64,000 nucleotides of DNA from the NCBI RefSeq assembly GCF_011039275.1, contig NZ_JAAKGB010000001.1, forward strand, positions 1,302,001 to 1,366,000. Reading direction: 5' to 3'. Positions 9,105-21,041 of the stretch are shown piece by piece. Each line of letters begins with the position of its first letter. The first letter of the stretch is position 1. The notes below the pieces were generated by a model, which searched no databases, was not told the DNA's origin, and saw only the letters and a program-made list of their open reading frames with translations. This stretch comes from Streptococcus hyointestinalis. GTDB taxonomy: Bacteria; Bacillota; Bacilli; Lactobacillales; Streptococcaceae. A program made the position numbers and the translations under genes.

Positions 9105-9133
9105 ATTATCTCTCATTTTGATACAATTGTCAA
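9105..9133 (-). promoter_or_regulatory. Promoter of the small RNA gene
   Basis: On the minus strand TTGACA (9133-9128), exactly 17 nt, then GATAAT (9110-9105). One of the best sigma-70 matches in the window. The predicted start is about 9098. Confidence 0.85.
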
Positions 9134-9191
9134 TATACTTGTTGCATTTTTTTAAAATGTCTAGTAATGAGAGGAAAATGTTTTTACCATA

Positions 9192-9217
9192 GAAAAAACA
9201 GCAGGCTTTTGCCTGCT
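9192..9217 (-). terminator. Terminator of the mvaK1-mvaD-mvaK2-fni operon
   Basis: AGCAGGC AAAA GCCTGCT stem-loop followed by GTTTTTTC on the minus strand, 8 nt after the DUF4649 stop. Confidence 0.9.
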
Positions 9218-9224
9218 ATTTTCA

Positions 9225-11470
<2,246 letters not shown>

Positions 11471-11474
<4 letters not shown>

Positions 11475-12409
11475 CTGATCTCCTTTGTCCTAGATGCGAT
11501 AATCGTGTAGTCCTCCTCAAAGCGCTTAGAGAGACGCTCTAAGTCCTCTTCTAAGCAGAGTACCTTGATGTTTGGTCCAGCGTCCATGGTGAAATAGCAG
11601 CGCTCACCTTGCTTACGAAGTGCACGCACATACTCCATTGCCTGGTAGGACTGGTCGGTTAGGTAAGAAAAAGCAGGATTTGAGGTTCGTGTCGTCTCGT
11701 GCATGGCAAGGGCATTTTGCTCTGTCAGCACTCCTACCTTCTCAAAGTCTCCAGATTTTAAATAATCTAGCATTTGTGGGTAATCTTTGTCAGACTGCTC
11801 AATCCACTGTTGAAAGCTAGTAGAGGTATCATGACAACGCTTCATGCCCTCACGGCTTGAGATAGGCTTTTTCTGGTCATTAAGCACTAGCACAATCATA
11901 GCTAGTTTTAACTGAGTCTCAACCGGATAGACCGCTCCGCTCTTCTTGTCCCAAGCAGCGATAGGACCAAAGAAGGAGCGTGACGAGGAGCCAGAGGCAA
12001 ATTTTGCTTCTTGAGCGAGCTCTTCTTGGCTGAGATTAGTTTCAAAGAGTTTATTAGCTGCTAAAATGAGAGCAGACAAACCGCTAGAACTCGATGAAAG
12101 CCCTGCTGCTGTTGGCATGTTATTTGTCGTATCAATGCGGACAAACTGCCTTTTTCCATCTCTAAAGCGGTCTAAAACCGCCGCCATCTTAGCATGTTCT
12201 GCCTCGTCTTGGAGCACACCATCAATATAGAACAAGTCGCTTTTAGCATCATCTGGTAAACATGTGAGTGTCGTTTGGGTAAACATATTTTCTAGCGTCA
12301 AAGAGATACTGCTGGTTGAGGGAATCATCTTTTGGCTATCCTCTTTGCCCCAATATTTGATAATGGCAATATTGGCGTAAGACTTGGCACTTACAGTTTT
12401 TCCGTCCAT
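11471..12409 (-). CDS. mvaD: Diphosphomevalonate decarboxylase
   Basis: A 312-aa GHMP enzyme that makes isopentenyl diphosphate from mevalonate diphosphate with ATP. Seen: SAKSYANIAIIKYWGK (N-terminus), PSTSSISLTLENM, NNMPTAAGLSSSSSGLSAL (ATP-binding loop), FASGSSSRSFFGPIAAWDK and TMDAGPNIKVLC. The ATG at 12409 begins MDGKTVSAKSYANI; the 27 further upstream codons belong to mvaK1 in another frame. Overlaps mvaK1 by 19 nt. Confidence 0.95.
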
Positions 12410-13269
12410 GTATTGACTGCTCCTTCTTTCTTTAGTTGACCACTGAGTTTTTCTGCTTCTTCTTGGCTTTTGACAAGTGCGATAATACATCCGCCTAGAC
12501 CACCGCCTGTCATTTTGGCGCCTATGGCACCCTCTTTTTGGGCAATAGCGACAAGGTGGTCACACTCTTTGCTGCTGACACCCAGCTGTCTTAGGGCTTT
12601 GTGCGCTGCAAACATACTGCTACCAAGCACTTCTAGCTGACCTGCGGCGATACTTTTTTCTGCGGTTTCTGCTAAATTGCCTAGCTCTTTTAGCAAAGGT
12701 AGCGCTGGCGCACCTAGGCTTTTGACCTTTTCAACGGCTTCACTGGTGTGCCCATAGATACCTGTATCAGCTATCAAGAGGTGTGCGTCCAGATTGAGAG
12801 CGATTTCTGAAAAGCCGATATTTCGGATAAACTTAATCGCCACCTCACTGAGACAGGTCTTGGCGTCAAGACCGCTAGGGTTGGTGTGCGCAATCATCTC
12901 TGCTTGATTGACCAGATACTCCAGTGTCTCAAGTGATAAGTTCTCCTCAAAATAGTCAAAAACACCACGAATAGCAGCGATAGCAACCGCTGCTGAGGAG
13001 CCCATGCCACGCTTTTTAGGCACTTGCGATTGGATGTGAACATCCAAGCACTCCTCTTGCTTATCCAAATGCTCAAGCGCTGCAAAAATAGCCATGGCAA
13101 GCGGATCTGTCACATCAAGCTCTAAGGGATGACTTCCCTTTGTCACCTGACAAACCACTTCAATGTTCTTCAGAGGTAAAGCAATGGCTGGATAACCATA
13201 CACCACCGAGTGCTCCCCCATTAAAATAATCTTACTATGCGCTTTTCCGAGTCCGATTTTTTTTGTCAT
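12391..13269 (-). CDS. mvaK1: Mevalonate kinase
   Basis: A 292-aa GHMP kinase, first step of the lower mevalonate pathway. Seen: KAHSKIILMGEHSVVYGYPAIALPL at residues 8-32, KKRGMGSSAAVAIAAIRGV (ATP loop), HTNPSGLDAKTC with the catalytic Asp, and KMTGGGLGGCIIALV near the C-terminus. First gene of the operon mvaK1-mvaD-mvaK2-fni; its substrate ultimately comes from mvaS-mvaA at 53-55 kb. Confidence 0.95.
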   Translation of the reverse strand: MTKKIGLGKAHSKIILMGEHSVVYGYPAIALPLKNIEVVCQVTKGSHPLELDVTDPLAMAIFAALEHLDKQEECLDVHIQSQVPKKRGMGSSAAVAIAAIRGVFDYFEENLSLETLEYLVNQAEMIAHTNPSGLDAKTCLSEVAIKFIRNIGFSEIALNLDAHLLIADTGIYGHTSEAVEKVKSLGAPALPLLKELGNLAETAEKSIAAGQLEVLGSSMFAAHKALRQLGVSSKECDHLVAIAQKEGAIGAKMTGGGLGGCIIALVKSQEEAEKLSGQLKKEGAVNTWTEKL

Positions 13270-13445
13270 ATTACTACTCTTTTTTACATTTCAGTCATTT
13301 CTATTGTAATATAAAACCACTAAAAAAGCGACTGTTGACCTGATAGCGCTCTTATTCCTTATTCACCTAAATGCTAGTGACACAAGCCGTTTTTTTAATG
13401 GTTTCATCAGCATAAGTCCGAAAGCTAATTATATCATAAAATGAG

Positions 13446-13468
13446 AAAAAAAGCAGTCCCAGACTACT
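13446..13468 (-). terminator. Terminator of the hydroxyisocaproate dehydrogenase-like gene
   Basis: AGTAGTC TGG GACTGCT stem-loop (one G-T pair) followed by TTTTTTTC on the minus strand just after the stop at 13472. Confidence 0.85.
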
Positions 13469-13471
13469 TTT

Positions 13472-14362
13472 TTACTTTGGATGTGCTTTGGATAGAATAG
13501 CTTGGGCTGATAAGGACAGCTTTTTCTCCTCCTCCTCGCTCAAGGACAATGGATAAATGGAGACAATGCCGTCTCTACCAACGATAGCTGGATAACTGAG
13601 ATAGACACCAAACTGCTCATGATAAGTCGAGACAGGATAGACACTACGGCTATCTTGAAAAATGGTCTCAATCAGCTGTTGGCAACACTTAGCGATGGCA
13701 AAGTTGGTGTAGCGTTTGCCATTAAAGACTGCCTGACCGCCTTTGCGTACGCTCTCTTCAAAGCTGATAGGCTCAATGTTAGACAACAAAGCCGTATCAA
13801 CTGTCGACCAAGCGATAAACTGCGAATCCCCATGCTCACCTAGCACATAACCTGATAGAGAGCTAGGATTGATACCCGTTTCCTGCCAGAGCTGTCTCTT
13901 CAGACGGCTGGTGTCCAGCAAAGTTCCTGTCCCAAAGATTTTATCCTTTGGATAATCCAGCTCTTTTTGGAGCAATGTCGTGATAGCGTCACATGGATTT
14001 GAGATGACGATGATAATGCCAGAAAAGGCAGTTATTTTTAGCTTTTCAGCGATGTCTTTGACATTCTTGCGGTTGATTTCTAGCTCCACCCATCGGTCAG
14101 GATTGTCACCGAAGTAAGCCTTGATGTCACCAACCGAAATGACTAAAATCTCTGCATTAGAAAGGGCTGTATAGTCATTTGTCCTGATAGTGACAAAATG
14201 CCCACTTGCAGCAAAGCTATCCTCCAAATCCAGCTTGTCTGCTAGGAGCTTATCTTCCCTTTTATCAATCAAAACAAGCTCATCAACTGCTCCAGACTGT
14301 ACCAGATTATTTGCTAGAGTGCTTCCGACATTTCCTAAACCAATGATACCTACCTTATGCAT
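13472..14362 (-). CDS. L-2-hydroxyisocaproate dehydrogenase-like LDH-family enzyme
   Basis: A 296-aa NAD-dependent dehydrogenase of the lactate/malate family. It has GIIGLGNVGSTLANNL (NAD fold, residues 5-20), IVISNPCDAITTLL, GTGTLLDTSRLKRQL, catalytic GEHGDSQFIAWSTV and LSYPAIVGRDGI. These are closer to L-HicDH of Lactobacillaceae than to streptococcal Ldh. The specificity loop (SVGDIKAYFGDNPDRW) is unlike the LDH loop with its Gln. L-HicDH reduces branched 2-oxo acids such as 2-ketoisocaproate, which fits a strain with a leucine pathway. Downstream of relS and probably a separate unit. Confidence 0.8.
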   Translation of the reverse strand: MHKVGIIGLGNVGSTLANNLVQSGAVDELVLIDKREDKLLADKLDLEDSFAASGHFVTIRTNDYTALSNAEILVISVGDIKAYFGDNPDRWVELEINRKNVKDIAEKLKITAFSGIIIVISNPCDAITTLLQKELDYPKDKIFGTGTLLDTSRLKRQLWQETGINPSSLSGYVLGEHGDSQFIAWSTVDTALLSNIEPISFEESVRKGGQAVFNGKRYTNFAIAKCCQQLIETIFQDSRSVYPVSTYHEQFGVYLSYPAIVGRDGIVSIYPLSLSEEEEKKLSLSAQAILSKAHPK

Positions 14363-14376
14363 ACCTTCTCCTTTTA

Positions 14377-15639
14377 CTATAAAAAGACAATAAAATGAAT
14401 GGTGTCGTCTTTATAAGTGACCTTGATACTCCCTTTAAACAAATGCACCATGCTCTCTGCGATGGACAAGCCAATACCATAGCCCGATGTCTCGCTATGG
14501 TGCGACTCGTCCGCTCGATAGAAGCGCTCAAAAAAGCGACTGTAGTCCACATCACGCCCAGCCACATAAGTGTTTGAGACTACCAAGCGAGCTCGTCTGC
14601 TACGCTTTGGCTTGGTCAGAGTCACACTGACTGTACCTTCTGGGTCGCAATATTTATTGGCATTGTCCACTAGCAAGGTCACCAGCTCAAAGAGGGATTT
14701 TTCCTCTGCTTTGACATGGATATTGGGCTGGATGGACATCTCAAAGAACTTGCCGTCACGAATAACTGGTCCTTTAAAGTCCTCAGCCGCATCCTCTGTG
14801 ATGGCTGAAAAATCCAAATCTTTTAGTACCAACTCTGGCTGCTCTTCTAGTCTTGCCTGCGTAACTAAGCTATTGATAAGCCCTGTCAGGCGGGCAATCT
14901 GGTCTTTAGTGGACTTGGTCCACTCAGACTCTCCGTTCATAAGCTCTTCGAGTTCAGTGTTGGCAGAGATAATCGCCAGAGGCGTTTTAAGTTCATGCCC
15001 TGCATTGGTGATAAAGCGGCGCTGTTTCTTGTAATTATCAACAAAAGGACGAATGGCACGCCCAGAGAAGACGACAATCACCACCACAAAGAAACCAAGA
15101 CAGACGATACTCAGCCAGACAGCGGTATTGAGCAGGCGATAAGACGTGGAGGTAAAGACCGAAACGTCTAGCACCACCAGCAGGTAAGTATTGTTTTTTT
15201 GCTTGGTGACCTTGTAAGCATAGGGCACACCCGATATACGAAGACGCCCCGTGCTATCACCAATGTCAAAAATATCATTGCTGTAACTCTCGACCTCATC
15301 CTCACTCAAAGCTCTGATATGGTCGGTGTTGAGCGATTTTATCTCGTTGTTTCGAGACAAGGTCGCACTAAAATAAGAATAGCGACTCAGCGTGTCCTCC
15401 GTCACAGGCTCACCTAGAGCTTGACTGATTTCAGAGAGCTTTGGAAATTCACCGCCATTGTCTGAGAGAACGGTTAGGATATTGTTAATTTGAGTGTTGC
15501 TCTGATTGTCAACGACTAGCGTGGTAATGCCAAAAACCGTCCCCAAAATAACACAGACAGCCGCTGTTGCGATGGCGATAAACTGCAAGCGCAGCCTTTG
15601 AAACATATTGAGCCGAAAAAAAGCTAGCGTCCTATTCAT
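14377..15639 (-). CDS. relS: Sensor histidine kinase RelS of the relPRS operon
   Basis: A 420-aa membrane sensor kinase. Helix 1 is near residues 20-42 and helix 2 near 170-192, with an extracellular domain of about 125 residues between them. The H box is FITNAGHELKTPLAIISANTE and the N box LVTLLVDNANKYCD. The G2 region is SGYGIGLSIAESMVHLFKG. The usual DxGxG of the G1 box is replaced by SNTYVAG. Gene order relP-relR-relS matches the S. mutans stringent-response operon, which is the basis for the name. ATG at 15639 has GAGG 6 nt upstream; overlaps relR by 8 nt. Confidence 0.82.
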   Translation of the reverse strand: MNRTLAFFRLNMFQRLRLQFIAIATAAVCVILGTVFGITTLVVDNQSNTQINNILTVLSDNGGEFPKLSEISQALGEPVTEDTLSRYSYFSATLSRNNEIKSLNTDHIRALSEDEVESYSNDIFDIGDSTGRLRISGVPYAYKVTKQKNNTYLLVVLDVSVFTSTSYRLLNTAVWLSIVCLGFFVVVIVVFSGRAIRPFVDNYKKQRRFITNAGHELKTPLAIISANTELEELMNGESEWTKSTKDQIARLTGLINSLVTQARLEEQPELVLKDLDFSAITEDAAEDFKGPVIRDGKFFEMSIQPNIHVKAEEKSLFELVTLLVDNANKYCDPEGTVSVTLTKPKRSRRARLVVSNTYVAGRDVDYSRFFERFYRADESHHSETSGYGIGLSIAESMVHLFKGSIKVTYKDDTIHFIVFL

Positions 15640-16312
15640 GCGAAACCTCAACTAGGGTGTAATCACGCCCCTCATCTCCGATAATGTCCAAGTTGGCACC
15701 GACAGATTTCAGCTTCTGACGCAGATAGGACACGTACATAAAGACATAGCCGCTGTCCACACCGTCAGCGTCATTTGACCAGACGTGGTTAAACAAACGC
15801 TCGGTTGAGAGAGTTTTGCCGACATTGAGCATGAAAAACTCGAGCATTTTAGCTTCTTTACCAGCTAGACGAATTGTGTTTTCACTGCTTAACTCTTGCT
15901 CACCGACGTTAAGTGTGACGCTGCCAACCTCAAGGATATTAGGCGTGAAGCTATCCACTCGTCTTGCCATTGAGCGCAGGCGTGCCAGCAACTCTTTTAG
16001 CGAAAAAGGCTTGGTGAGATAGTCATCTGCTCCAGCGTCTAGTCCTGTCACACGGTCATCAATCTCAGACATTGCCGTCAGCATGATAATGTGCGCTTGA
16101 CTGCCTGACTGTCTGATTTCCTCAACGGCTTCGATACCTGTTTTCTTTGGCATCATGACATCCATGACCATAACGTCATAGGCGTTTTGGCTTGCCATAT
16201 CTACTGCCATCTGCCCGTCCTGTGCCACATCAACCTTGTAGCCCTCATGGGCTAGTGCAGTGCTTAGCACTCGTGCCATCTGCACTTCATCTTCTGCAAT
16301 CAATACCCGCAT
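15632..16312 (-). CDS. relR: Response regulator RelR (OmpR family)
   Basis: A 226-aa regulator with an N-terminal receiver (acidic pair E7-D8, phospho-acceptor D51 in VMVMDVMMPKKTG, K in LTKPFSLKELLARLRS) and a C-terminal winged helix (about 130-225). The DNA-binding domain is recognisable from TIRLAGKEAKMLEFFMLN and VDSGYVFMYVSYLRQKLKSVG. It starts in a one-nt TAATG overlap with relP. In S. mutans this pair controls relP; the same is inferred here. Confidence 0.85.
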   Translation of the reverse strand: MRVLIAEDEVQMARVLSTALAHEGYKVDVAQDGQMAVDMASQNAYDVMVMDVMMPKKTGIEAVEEIRQSGSQAHIIMLTAMSEIDDRVTGLDAGADDYLTKPFSLKELLARLRSMARRVDSFTPNILEVGSVTLNVGEQELSSENTIRLAGKEAKMLEFFMLNVGKTLSTERLFNHVWSNDADGVDSGYVFMYVSYLRQKLKSVGANLDIIGDEGRDYTLVEVSHE

Positions 16313-16941
16313 TACTCTTCCTCCTTACTACTCTCCACGATAAGCTGCCTAATAGTCTGCATGGTCAAATCAACCGACGCCATCTCATCAGCGCAGCGCT
16401 TAAGCTCACGCACGATCCTCTCGGGATTTTTAATCTCGTGCTTGTACTTCATCTGGTGCTCGAGACTCGCCCAAGAATCCTGTGCAATGGTGCGCAGTTG
16501 AATCTCGATGAAATAGCGCCCTGGCTGATTGCCCTCGCAGTCTGGTCTATCCGTCTCAATCTCTAAAATCAAGTGATAAGAGCGATAGCCATTGGGCTTG
16601 GCATGTAAGATATAGTCCTTTTCAGTGACAATCTTGCAGTCCTCGTAGTTTCTGATAAGTTCAACTAGTCTATAAATATCATCCACAAAACCGCAGATAA
16701 TCCGAAGACCAATGCTATCACGAATAACTTTGAGCGCTGATTGCTCTGTCTCTGGCAGACCTTTTCGCCTGCACTTTTCACGCATGCTGTCTTCTGCTTT
16801 GATACGAGCATTGAAATGCTCATAGAGTTTGTAGCCTGTTTTTGCCTTTTGGGTTTTATTTTCAGCCATGATACGCTGGCTAAAAGTCTCTAAAATCTCC
16901 TGCAAATAGGGTTCGTATTCCCCATAAATACTGGTATCCAT
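16312..16941 (-). CDS. relP: Small alarmone synthetase RelP
   Basis: A 209-aa GTP pyrophosphokinase with only the synthetase domain, making (p)ppGpp from ATP and GTP or GDP. Conserved stretches: KTGYKLYEHFNARIKAEDSMREK, DSIGLRIICGFVDDIYRLVELI, and HAKPNGYRSYHLILEI (nucleotide binding), then FIEIQLRTIAQDSWASLEHQMKYK. No HD hydrolase or TGS/ACT domains, as expected for a SAS. AAAGG lies 7 nt before the ATG. First gene of relPRS, driven by the extended -10 at 16973-16978. Confidence 0.9.
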   Translation of the reverse strand: MDTSIYGEYEPYLQEILETFSQRIMAENKTQKAKTGYKLYEHFNARIKAEDSMREKCRRKGLPETEQSALKVIRDSIGLRIICGFVDDIYRLVELIRNYEDCKIVTEKDYILHAKPNGYRSYHLILEIETDRPDCEGNQPGRYFIEIQLRTIAQDSWASLEHQMKYKHEIKNPERIVRELKRCADEMASVDLTMQTIRQLIVESSKEEE

Positions 16942-16972
16942 AACTTGCCTTTCTTATCGTTACTTTCTATCC

Positions 16973-16978
16973 ATTATA
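16973..16978 (-). promoter_or_regulatory. Extended -10 promoter of relPRS
   Basis: Minus strand TGCTATAAT about 32 nt before the relP start codon. The -35 region is weak. Confidence 0.65.
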
Positions 16979-17015
16979 GCACACTAAAGAGGAATTGCAC
17001 CTTAAAAGGTCATCA

Positions 17016-17045
17016 ATAAAAAGCGATGAAAGTCTCTTTCACCAC
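17016..17045 (-). terminator. Terminator of murA
   Basis: GTGGTGAAAG AGA CTTTCATCGC stem (two G-T pairs) followed by TTTTTATT on the minus strand, 11 nt after the murA stop. Confidence 0.85.
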
Positions 17046-17055
17046 TTTTTTGCTC

Positions 17056-18318
17056 TTATTCATCAACGATGGTAATGGACGCACCCAGCGCACGCAATTT
17101 ATCAATGATATTGGCATAGCCACGCAGGATGTACTCGATATGGGTAATCTCTGTCTTGCCTTTTGCCATCAAGCCAGCAATAACCAAGGCAGCACCAGCT
17201 CGTAAGTCAGACGCAACAACCTGTGTCCCTGTCAGCTTATTTGGTCCATGCGCTACGATACGACCGCCAACAAGACTGATGTCCGCTCCCATACGAGCAA
17301 GTTCTGGTACATGATTGACCCTTTTTTCGTAAATGGTATCAATCACCTGTGAACGCCCGCTAGCTTTTAGTAAAAGCGGCGTTAGCGGTTGCTGCAAATC
17401 TGTCGCAAAACCTGGATAAGGCGCTGTTGTCACCGAAACACCACGCAAACTGTCTTGCTTTTCAACAAAGATAGCGTCCTCTTCGACCGTCATCCGAACG
17501 CCCATCTCCTCAAGCTTAGCGATAAAGGACTCCAAGTGTTCGTAGAGGACATTAGTCACACGAACTCCCTCGCCAATAGCTGCCGCAAGAGCGATATAAG
17601 TCCCAGCCTCGATACGGTCTGGAATGACCTGATGACGTGTACCGTGCAACTCCTCGACACCTATGATAGTGATGGTATCTGTCCCCGCCCCACGAATGTG
17701 AGCGCCCATGTTATTGAGTAGGGTCGCTACATCAATAATTTCAGGCTCACGAGCAGCATTTTCAATAACGGTGCGTCCTTTTGCCTTGCTGGCTGCAATC
17801 ATGGTGTTGATGGTCGCACCCACAGAAACAGTGTCCATATAAATATGCGCTCCGTGCAATTCCTCGCCTTCTGGAACGGCAATGCGCATGACCTCACCCT
17901 CATAGAACACTTGTGCTCCCATAGCTTCAAAGGCTTTTAAATGCAGGTCAATAGGACGTGGACCAAGGTCGCACCCACCAGGAAGCCCCACAATCGCACG
18001 CCCAAACTTAGCTAAAAGGCTACTGTAAAAGTAATAAGATGCTCTGAGATTTGTCACCTTTGAAAAGGGCAAAGGCATGTCTTTGAGCCCTCTTGGGTCA
18101 ATGGTGAGACTTGTCCCACAGCGCTCCACATGCACACCCATATCTAGCAAAATACCAATGAGATTTTCCACATCAGAAATGGCAGGCACACCGTCTAATG
18201 TCACGACATCATCTGCTAGGATAATGGCTGGAATGAGGGCAACGACGCTGTTTTTAGCGCCCGAAATCACCACTTCACCCTTTAGAGACTTGCCACCTTC
18301 AATTACAATTTTTCGCAT
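17056..18318 (-). CDS. murA: UDP-N-acetylglucosamine 1-carboxyvinyltransferase
   Basis: A 420-aa MurA-family enzyme for the first committed step of peptidoglycan synthesis, transfer of enolpyruvate to UDP-GlcNAc. Motifs: [15 protein letters not shown] near the N-terminus, active-site Cys in [20 protein letters not shown] (about residue 116), [38 protein letters not shown] and [13 protein letters not shown]. Streptococci carry two MurA paralogs; which one this is cannot be settled here. The start is the ATG at 18318 (MRKIVIEGG); a TTG three codons earlier is less likely. Confidence 0.93.
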   Translation of the reverse strand: MRKIVIEGGKSLKGEVVISGAKNSVVALIPAIILADDVVTLDGVPAISDVENLIGILLDMGVHVERCGTSLTIDPRGLKDMPLPFSKVTNLRASYYFYSSLLAKFGRAIVGLPGGCDLGPRPIDLHLKAFEAMGAQVFYEGEVMRIAVPEGEELHGAHIYMDTVSVGATINTMIAASKAKGRTVIENAAREPEIIDVATLLNNMGAHIRGAGTDTITIIGVEELHGTRHQVIPDRIEAGTYIALAAAIGEGVRVTNVLYEHLESFIAKLEEMGVRMTVEEDAIFVEKQDSLRGVSVTTAPYPGFATDLQQPLTPLLLKASGRSQVIDTIYEKRVNHVPELARMGADISLVGGRIVAHGPNKLTGTQVVASDLRAGAALVIAGLMAKGKTEITHIEYILRGYANIIDKLRALGASITIVDE

Positions 18319-18442
18319 ACTGTCCAATCTTTCTTATACATGAATTCAACCTTTTCATTTTACCACAAGCCTACCTCTTTAGCAATAACTTGCCCTTAGT
18401 TTCTCCTACTATGAAATTTTGTCAATCTGTCAATCAAGAGAA

Positions 18443-18466
18443 TAAAAAAGCTGCTAAAGCAGCTTT
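18443..18466 (-). terminator. Terminator of the OFA transporter gene
   Basis: AAAGCTGC TTTA GCAGCTTT stem-loop with a T-rich tail (TTTTTTATT) on the minus strand. Confidence 0.9.
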
Positions 18467-18471
18467 TTGTC

Positions 18472-19692
18472 TTAGGCATTCTTTTTGATAAGTCTTGTCA
18501 GATAGAGTGACAAAAGAAGAGCGATAAGGTAGATAACGATGAAAACCAGCAAAGTCGTGGTGTAATTGTTAAAAAGCTCATAGGTGGACGACAGCAAAAT
18601 AGGACCTGCCAAACCTGCCATTGCCCAAGCCGTCAGAGCAAAACCGTGAATGGCTGCTAGTTCTCTTGTCCCAAAAATATCACTCAGATAAGCCGGCAAA
18701 AGCGAAAAGCCAGCACCGTAGCAAGTCATGACAAGAGACATGGCAATGATAAAGATAATCGGTGCGTGAGCGACCAACAGCAGCGCAGAGATGATAAGAC
18801 TCACCACCAACAGAAGCGTAAAGGTCAGAGGGCGTCCGATGTAGTCTGACAAAGCTGCCCAGAGGAGACGCCCAAAGCCATTAAAGAGCCCTAGGATACC
18901 AACCATAAGAGCCGCTGCCTCTGCTGACATGCCAGTCATGTCCTGCGCCATAGGTGACGCTGCGGAAATCAAACCCAAACCACAGGAAATATTGATAAAA
19001 AGCATAAGCCAAAGTAGGTAAAATTCTTTCGTTTTTAGGGCTTGATTAGCAGTCATGCCTTTTTCAGCAGCTGTGCTAGAGTGTTTTTTCGTGCTTGCTT
19101 TAGAGAGACTGGCAAGCTCTTCTTCGGTCGGTCTTTTGATAAACTGTGAGACGACAAACATAACCACAAAGTAGATGACCCCTAGGATGTAGAAGGTCTT
19201 GCTGACACCAAAATCATCAATCAAGACTTGAGCAATAGGACTTGTCAACAGCGAAGCAAAGCCAAAGCCCATAATGGCAAGACCTGTCGCTAGACCACGC
19301 TTATCTGGAAACCACTTGATAATGGTAGAGACAGGTGTGATATAGCCAGCACCTAGCCCCAAACCACCTAAAATGCCGTAAGAAAAGTAGAGCAACCACA
19401 ACTCCTGTCTATCAATGGCAACCCCTGTCAAGATATTGCCCAGCGCATAGAGGACAGCGGAAATGGTCCCTGTTACCCGTGGTCCGAACTTTTCTACCAG
19501 CCGCCCCATAAAAGCAGCCGACAAGCCGAGACAGAAAATAGCCAGACTAAAGGCAAAAGCAACGGACGACGCACTCCAGCCCGTCTCTTCCATGATAGGA
19601 TTGCGGTAGACACTCCAAGCATAGGTTGAGCCTAACATCAAGTGCAGGATAATTCCCGAAATAGCAACAATATATCGATTGGTTTTCTGCAT
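18472..19692 (-). CDS. OFA-family major facilitator transporter
   Basis: A 406-aa 12-helix MFS permease of the oxalate/formate antiporter family. Seen: GIILHLMLGSTYAWSVYRNPIM at the N-terminus, GRLVEKFGPR (the MFS loop 2-3 motif A), GLGLGAGYITPVSTIIKWFPDKRGLATGL and a repeat of motif A, SDYIGRP, in the second half. The substrate is a small carboxylate in known members; it cannot be read from sequence here. AAGGAG lies 6 nt before ATG 19692. A 15-codon upstream extension is ignored. Monocistronic, with its own terminator. Confidence 0.85.
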   Translation of the reverse strand: MQKTNRYIVAISGIILHLMLGSTYAWSVYRNPIMEETGWSASSVAFAFSLAIFCLGLSAAFMGRLVEKFGPRVTGTISAVLYALGNILTGVAIDRQELWLLYFSYGILGGLGLGAGYITPVSTIIKWFPDKRGLATGLAIMGFGFASLLTSPIAQVLIDDFGVSKTFYILGVIYFVVMFVVSQFIKRPTEEELASLSKASTKKHSSTAAEKGMTANQALKTKEFYLLWLMLFINISCGLGLISAASPMAQDMTGMSAEAAALMVGILGLFNGFGRLLWAALSDYIGRPLTFTLLLVVSLIISALLLVAHAPIIFIIAMSLVMTCYGAGFSLLPAYLSDIFGTRELAAIHGFALTAWAMAGLAGPILLSSTYELFNNYTTTLLVFIVIYLIALLLSLYLTRLIKKNA

Positions 19693-19812
19693 GAAAAACT
19701 CCTTATATATGAACGTTTTGTTATTTTTTTGTTTCATCGTTCGTATTTAGTCTAACAGCTTTTTACCTAGAAACCAATTCATTTGACCGGAAAGCGTTTT
19801 CTTATTTGCGTG

Positions 19813-19838
19813 ATAAAAAAGCTCCTTTGCAGGAACTT
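19813..19838 (-). terminator. Terminator of metK
   Basis: AAGTTCC TGCAAA GGAGCTT followed by TTTTTATC on the minus strand, shortly after the metK stop at 19845. Confidence 0.85.
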
Positions 19839-19844
19839 TTCATG

Positions 19845-21035
19845 TTATTGCACCGCTGCTTTAAGGGCTTCAACCTTGTCCAATTTTTCCCATGGGAGGT
19901 CAATGTCTGTACGTCCCATGTGTCCGTAGGCTGCAGTTTGCTTGTAAATGGGGCGCTTCAAATCCAACATCTGGATGATACCCGCTGGACGCAGGTCAAA
20001 AATAGCACGCACAGCCGCTTCTAGCTTGTTTTCAGCAACCGCACTTGTCCCAAAAGTGTCAATGCGCACTGATACTGGACGAGCCACACCGATGGCATAA
20101 GCCAGCTGAACCTCTGCCTTTTTAGCCAGACCAGCTGCCACGATATTTTTAGCAATGTAGCGTGCCGCATAAGAAGCCGAGCGGTCTACCTTGGTCGCAT
20201 CCTTACCAGAGAAGGCACCGCCACCGTGACGGGCATAGCCGCCATAGGTATCAACGATAATCTTGCGACCTGTCAATCCTGAGTCCCCTTGAGGTCCGCC
20301 GATAACAAAGCGCCCTGTCGGATTGATGAAGTACTTGGTCTCCTCATCCAGATATTTGTCTGGAATGACAGCCTTAATGACCTGCTCAATCACGTCTTTT
20401 TGAATTTGCTCATTGGTCACGTCTGGATCATGCTGGGTCGAGATAACGACGGTATCCACGCGCACAGGCTGGTCATTTTCATCATACTCAACAGTAACTT
20501 GGCTTTTAGCATCTGGACGTAGGTAAGACAGAGCACCTGACTTTCTCAAATCCGCTAATTTCTTGACCAATTTGTGAGACAGTGAGATAGGTAGCGGCAT
20601 GAGCTCTGGCGTCTCATCTACTGCAAAGCCAAACATAAGGCCTTGGTCACCCGCACCAATCAAATCAAGCGGGTCTTGGTCTTTATTGCCACGCACTTCA
20701 AGAGCTTCATTGACCCCTTGGGCAATGTCTGGCGACTGCTCAACCAGCGACGGATGAACCTCGACAGACTCCGCAGAAAAGCCATACTCTGCTTTGTCAT
20801 AGCCAATCTCTGCAATAGTGTCACGCACCACACGGTTGATGTCCACATAAGCTGTGGTGGAAATCTCACCAAAAACATGGACGCTTCCTGTATAAACAGC
20901 TGTCTCTGCTGCCACGTGCGCTTCTGGGTCTTTTTCCAAAATCGCATCTAAAATAGCATCTGAAATCTGGTCGGCAATCTTGTCTGGATGTCCCTCAGAC
21001 ACAGACTCCGAAGTGAATAATTTACGTTCTGACAT
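19845..21035 (-). CDS. metK: S-adenosylmethionine synthetase
   Basis: A 396-aa cytoplasmic enzyme that makes SAM from methionine and ATP. Motifs: [19 protein letters not shown] (residues 8-26), [12 protein letters not shown] (signature 1), [27 protein letters not shown] (signature 2, phosphate binding), and [12 protein letters not shown] 21035 lies just after the GGGGGA Shine-Dalgarno that is part of the upstream SMK riboswitch. Monocistronic. Confidence 0.97.
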   Translation of the reverse strand: MSERKLFTSESVSEGHPDKIADQISDAILDAILEKDPEAHVAAETAVYTGSVHVFGEISTTAYVDINRVVRDTIAEIGYDKAEYGFSAESVEVHPSLVEQSPDIAQGVNEALEVRGNKDQDPLDLIGAGDQGLMFGFAVDETPELMPLPISLSHKLVKKLADLRKSGALSYLRPDAKSQVTVEYDENDQPVRVDTVVISTQHDPDVTNEQIQKDVIEQVIKAVIPDKYLDEETKYFINPTGRFVIGGPQGDSGLTGRKIIVDTYGGYARHGGGAFSGKDATKVDRSASYAARYIAKNIVAAGLAKKAEVQLAYAIGVARPVSVRIDTFGTSAVAENKLEAAVRAIFDLRPAGIIQMLDLKRPIYKQTAAYGHMGRTDIDLPWEKLDKVEALKAAVQ

Positions 21036-21041
21036 GAACGG

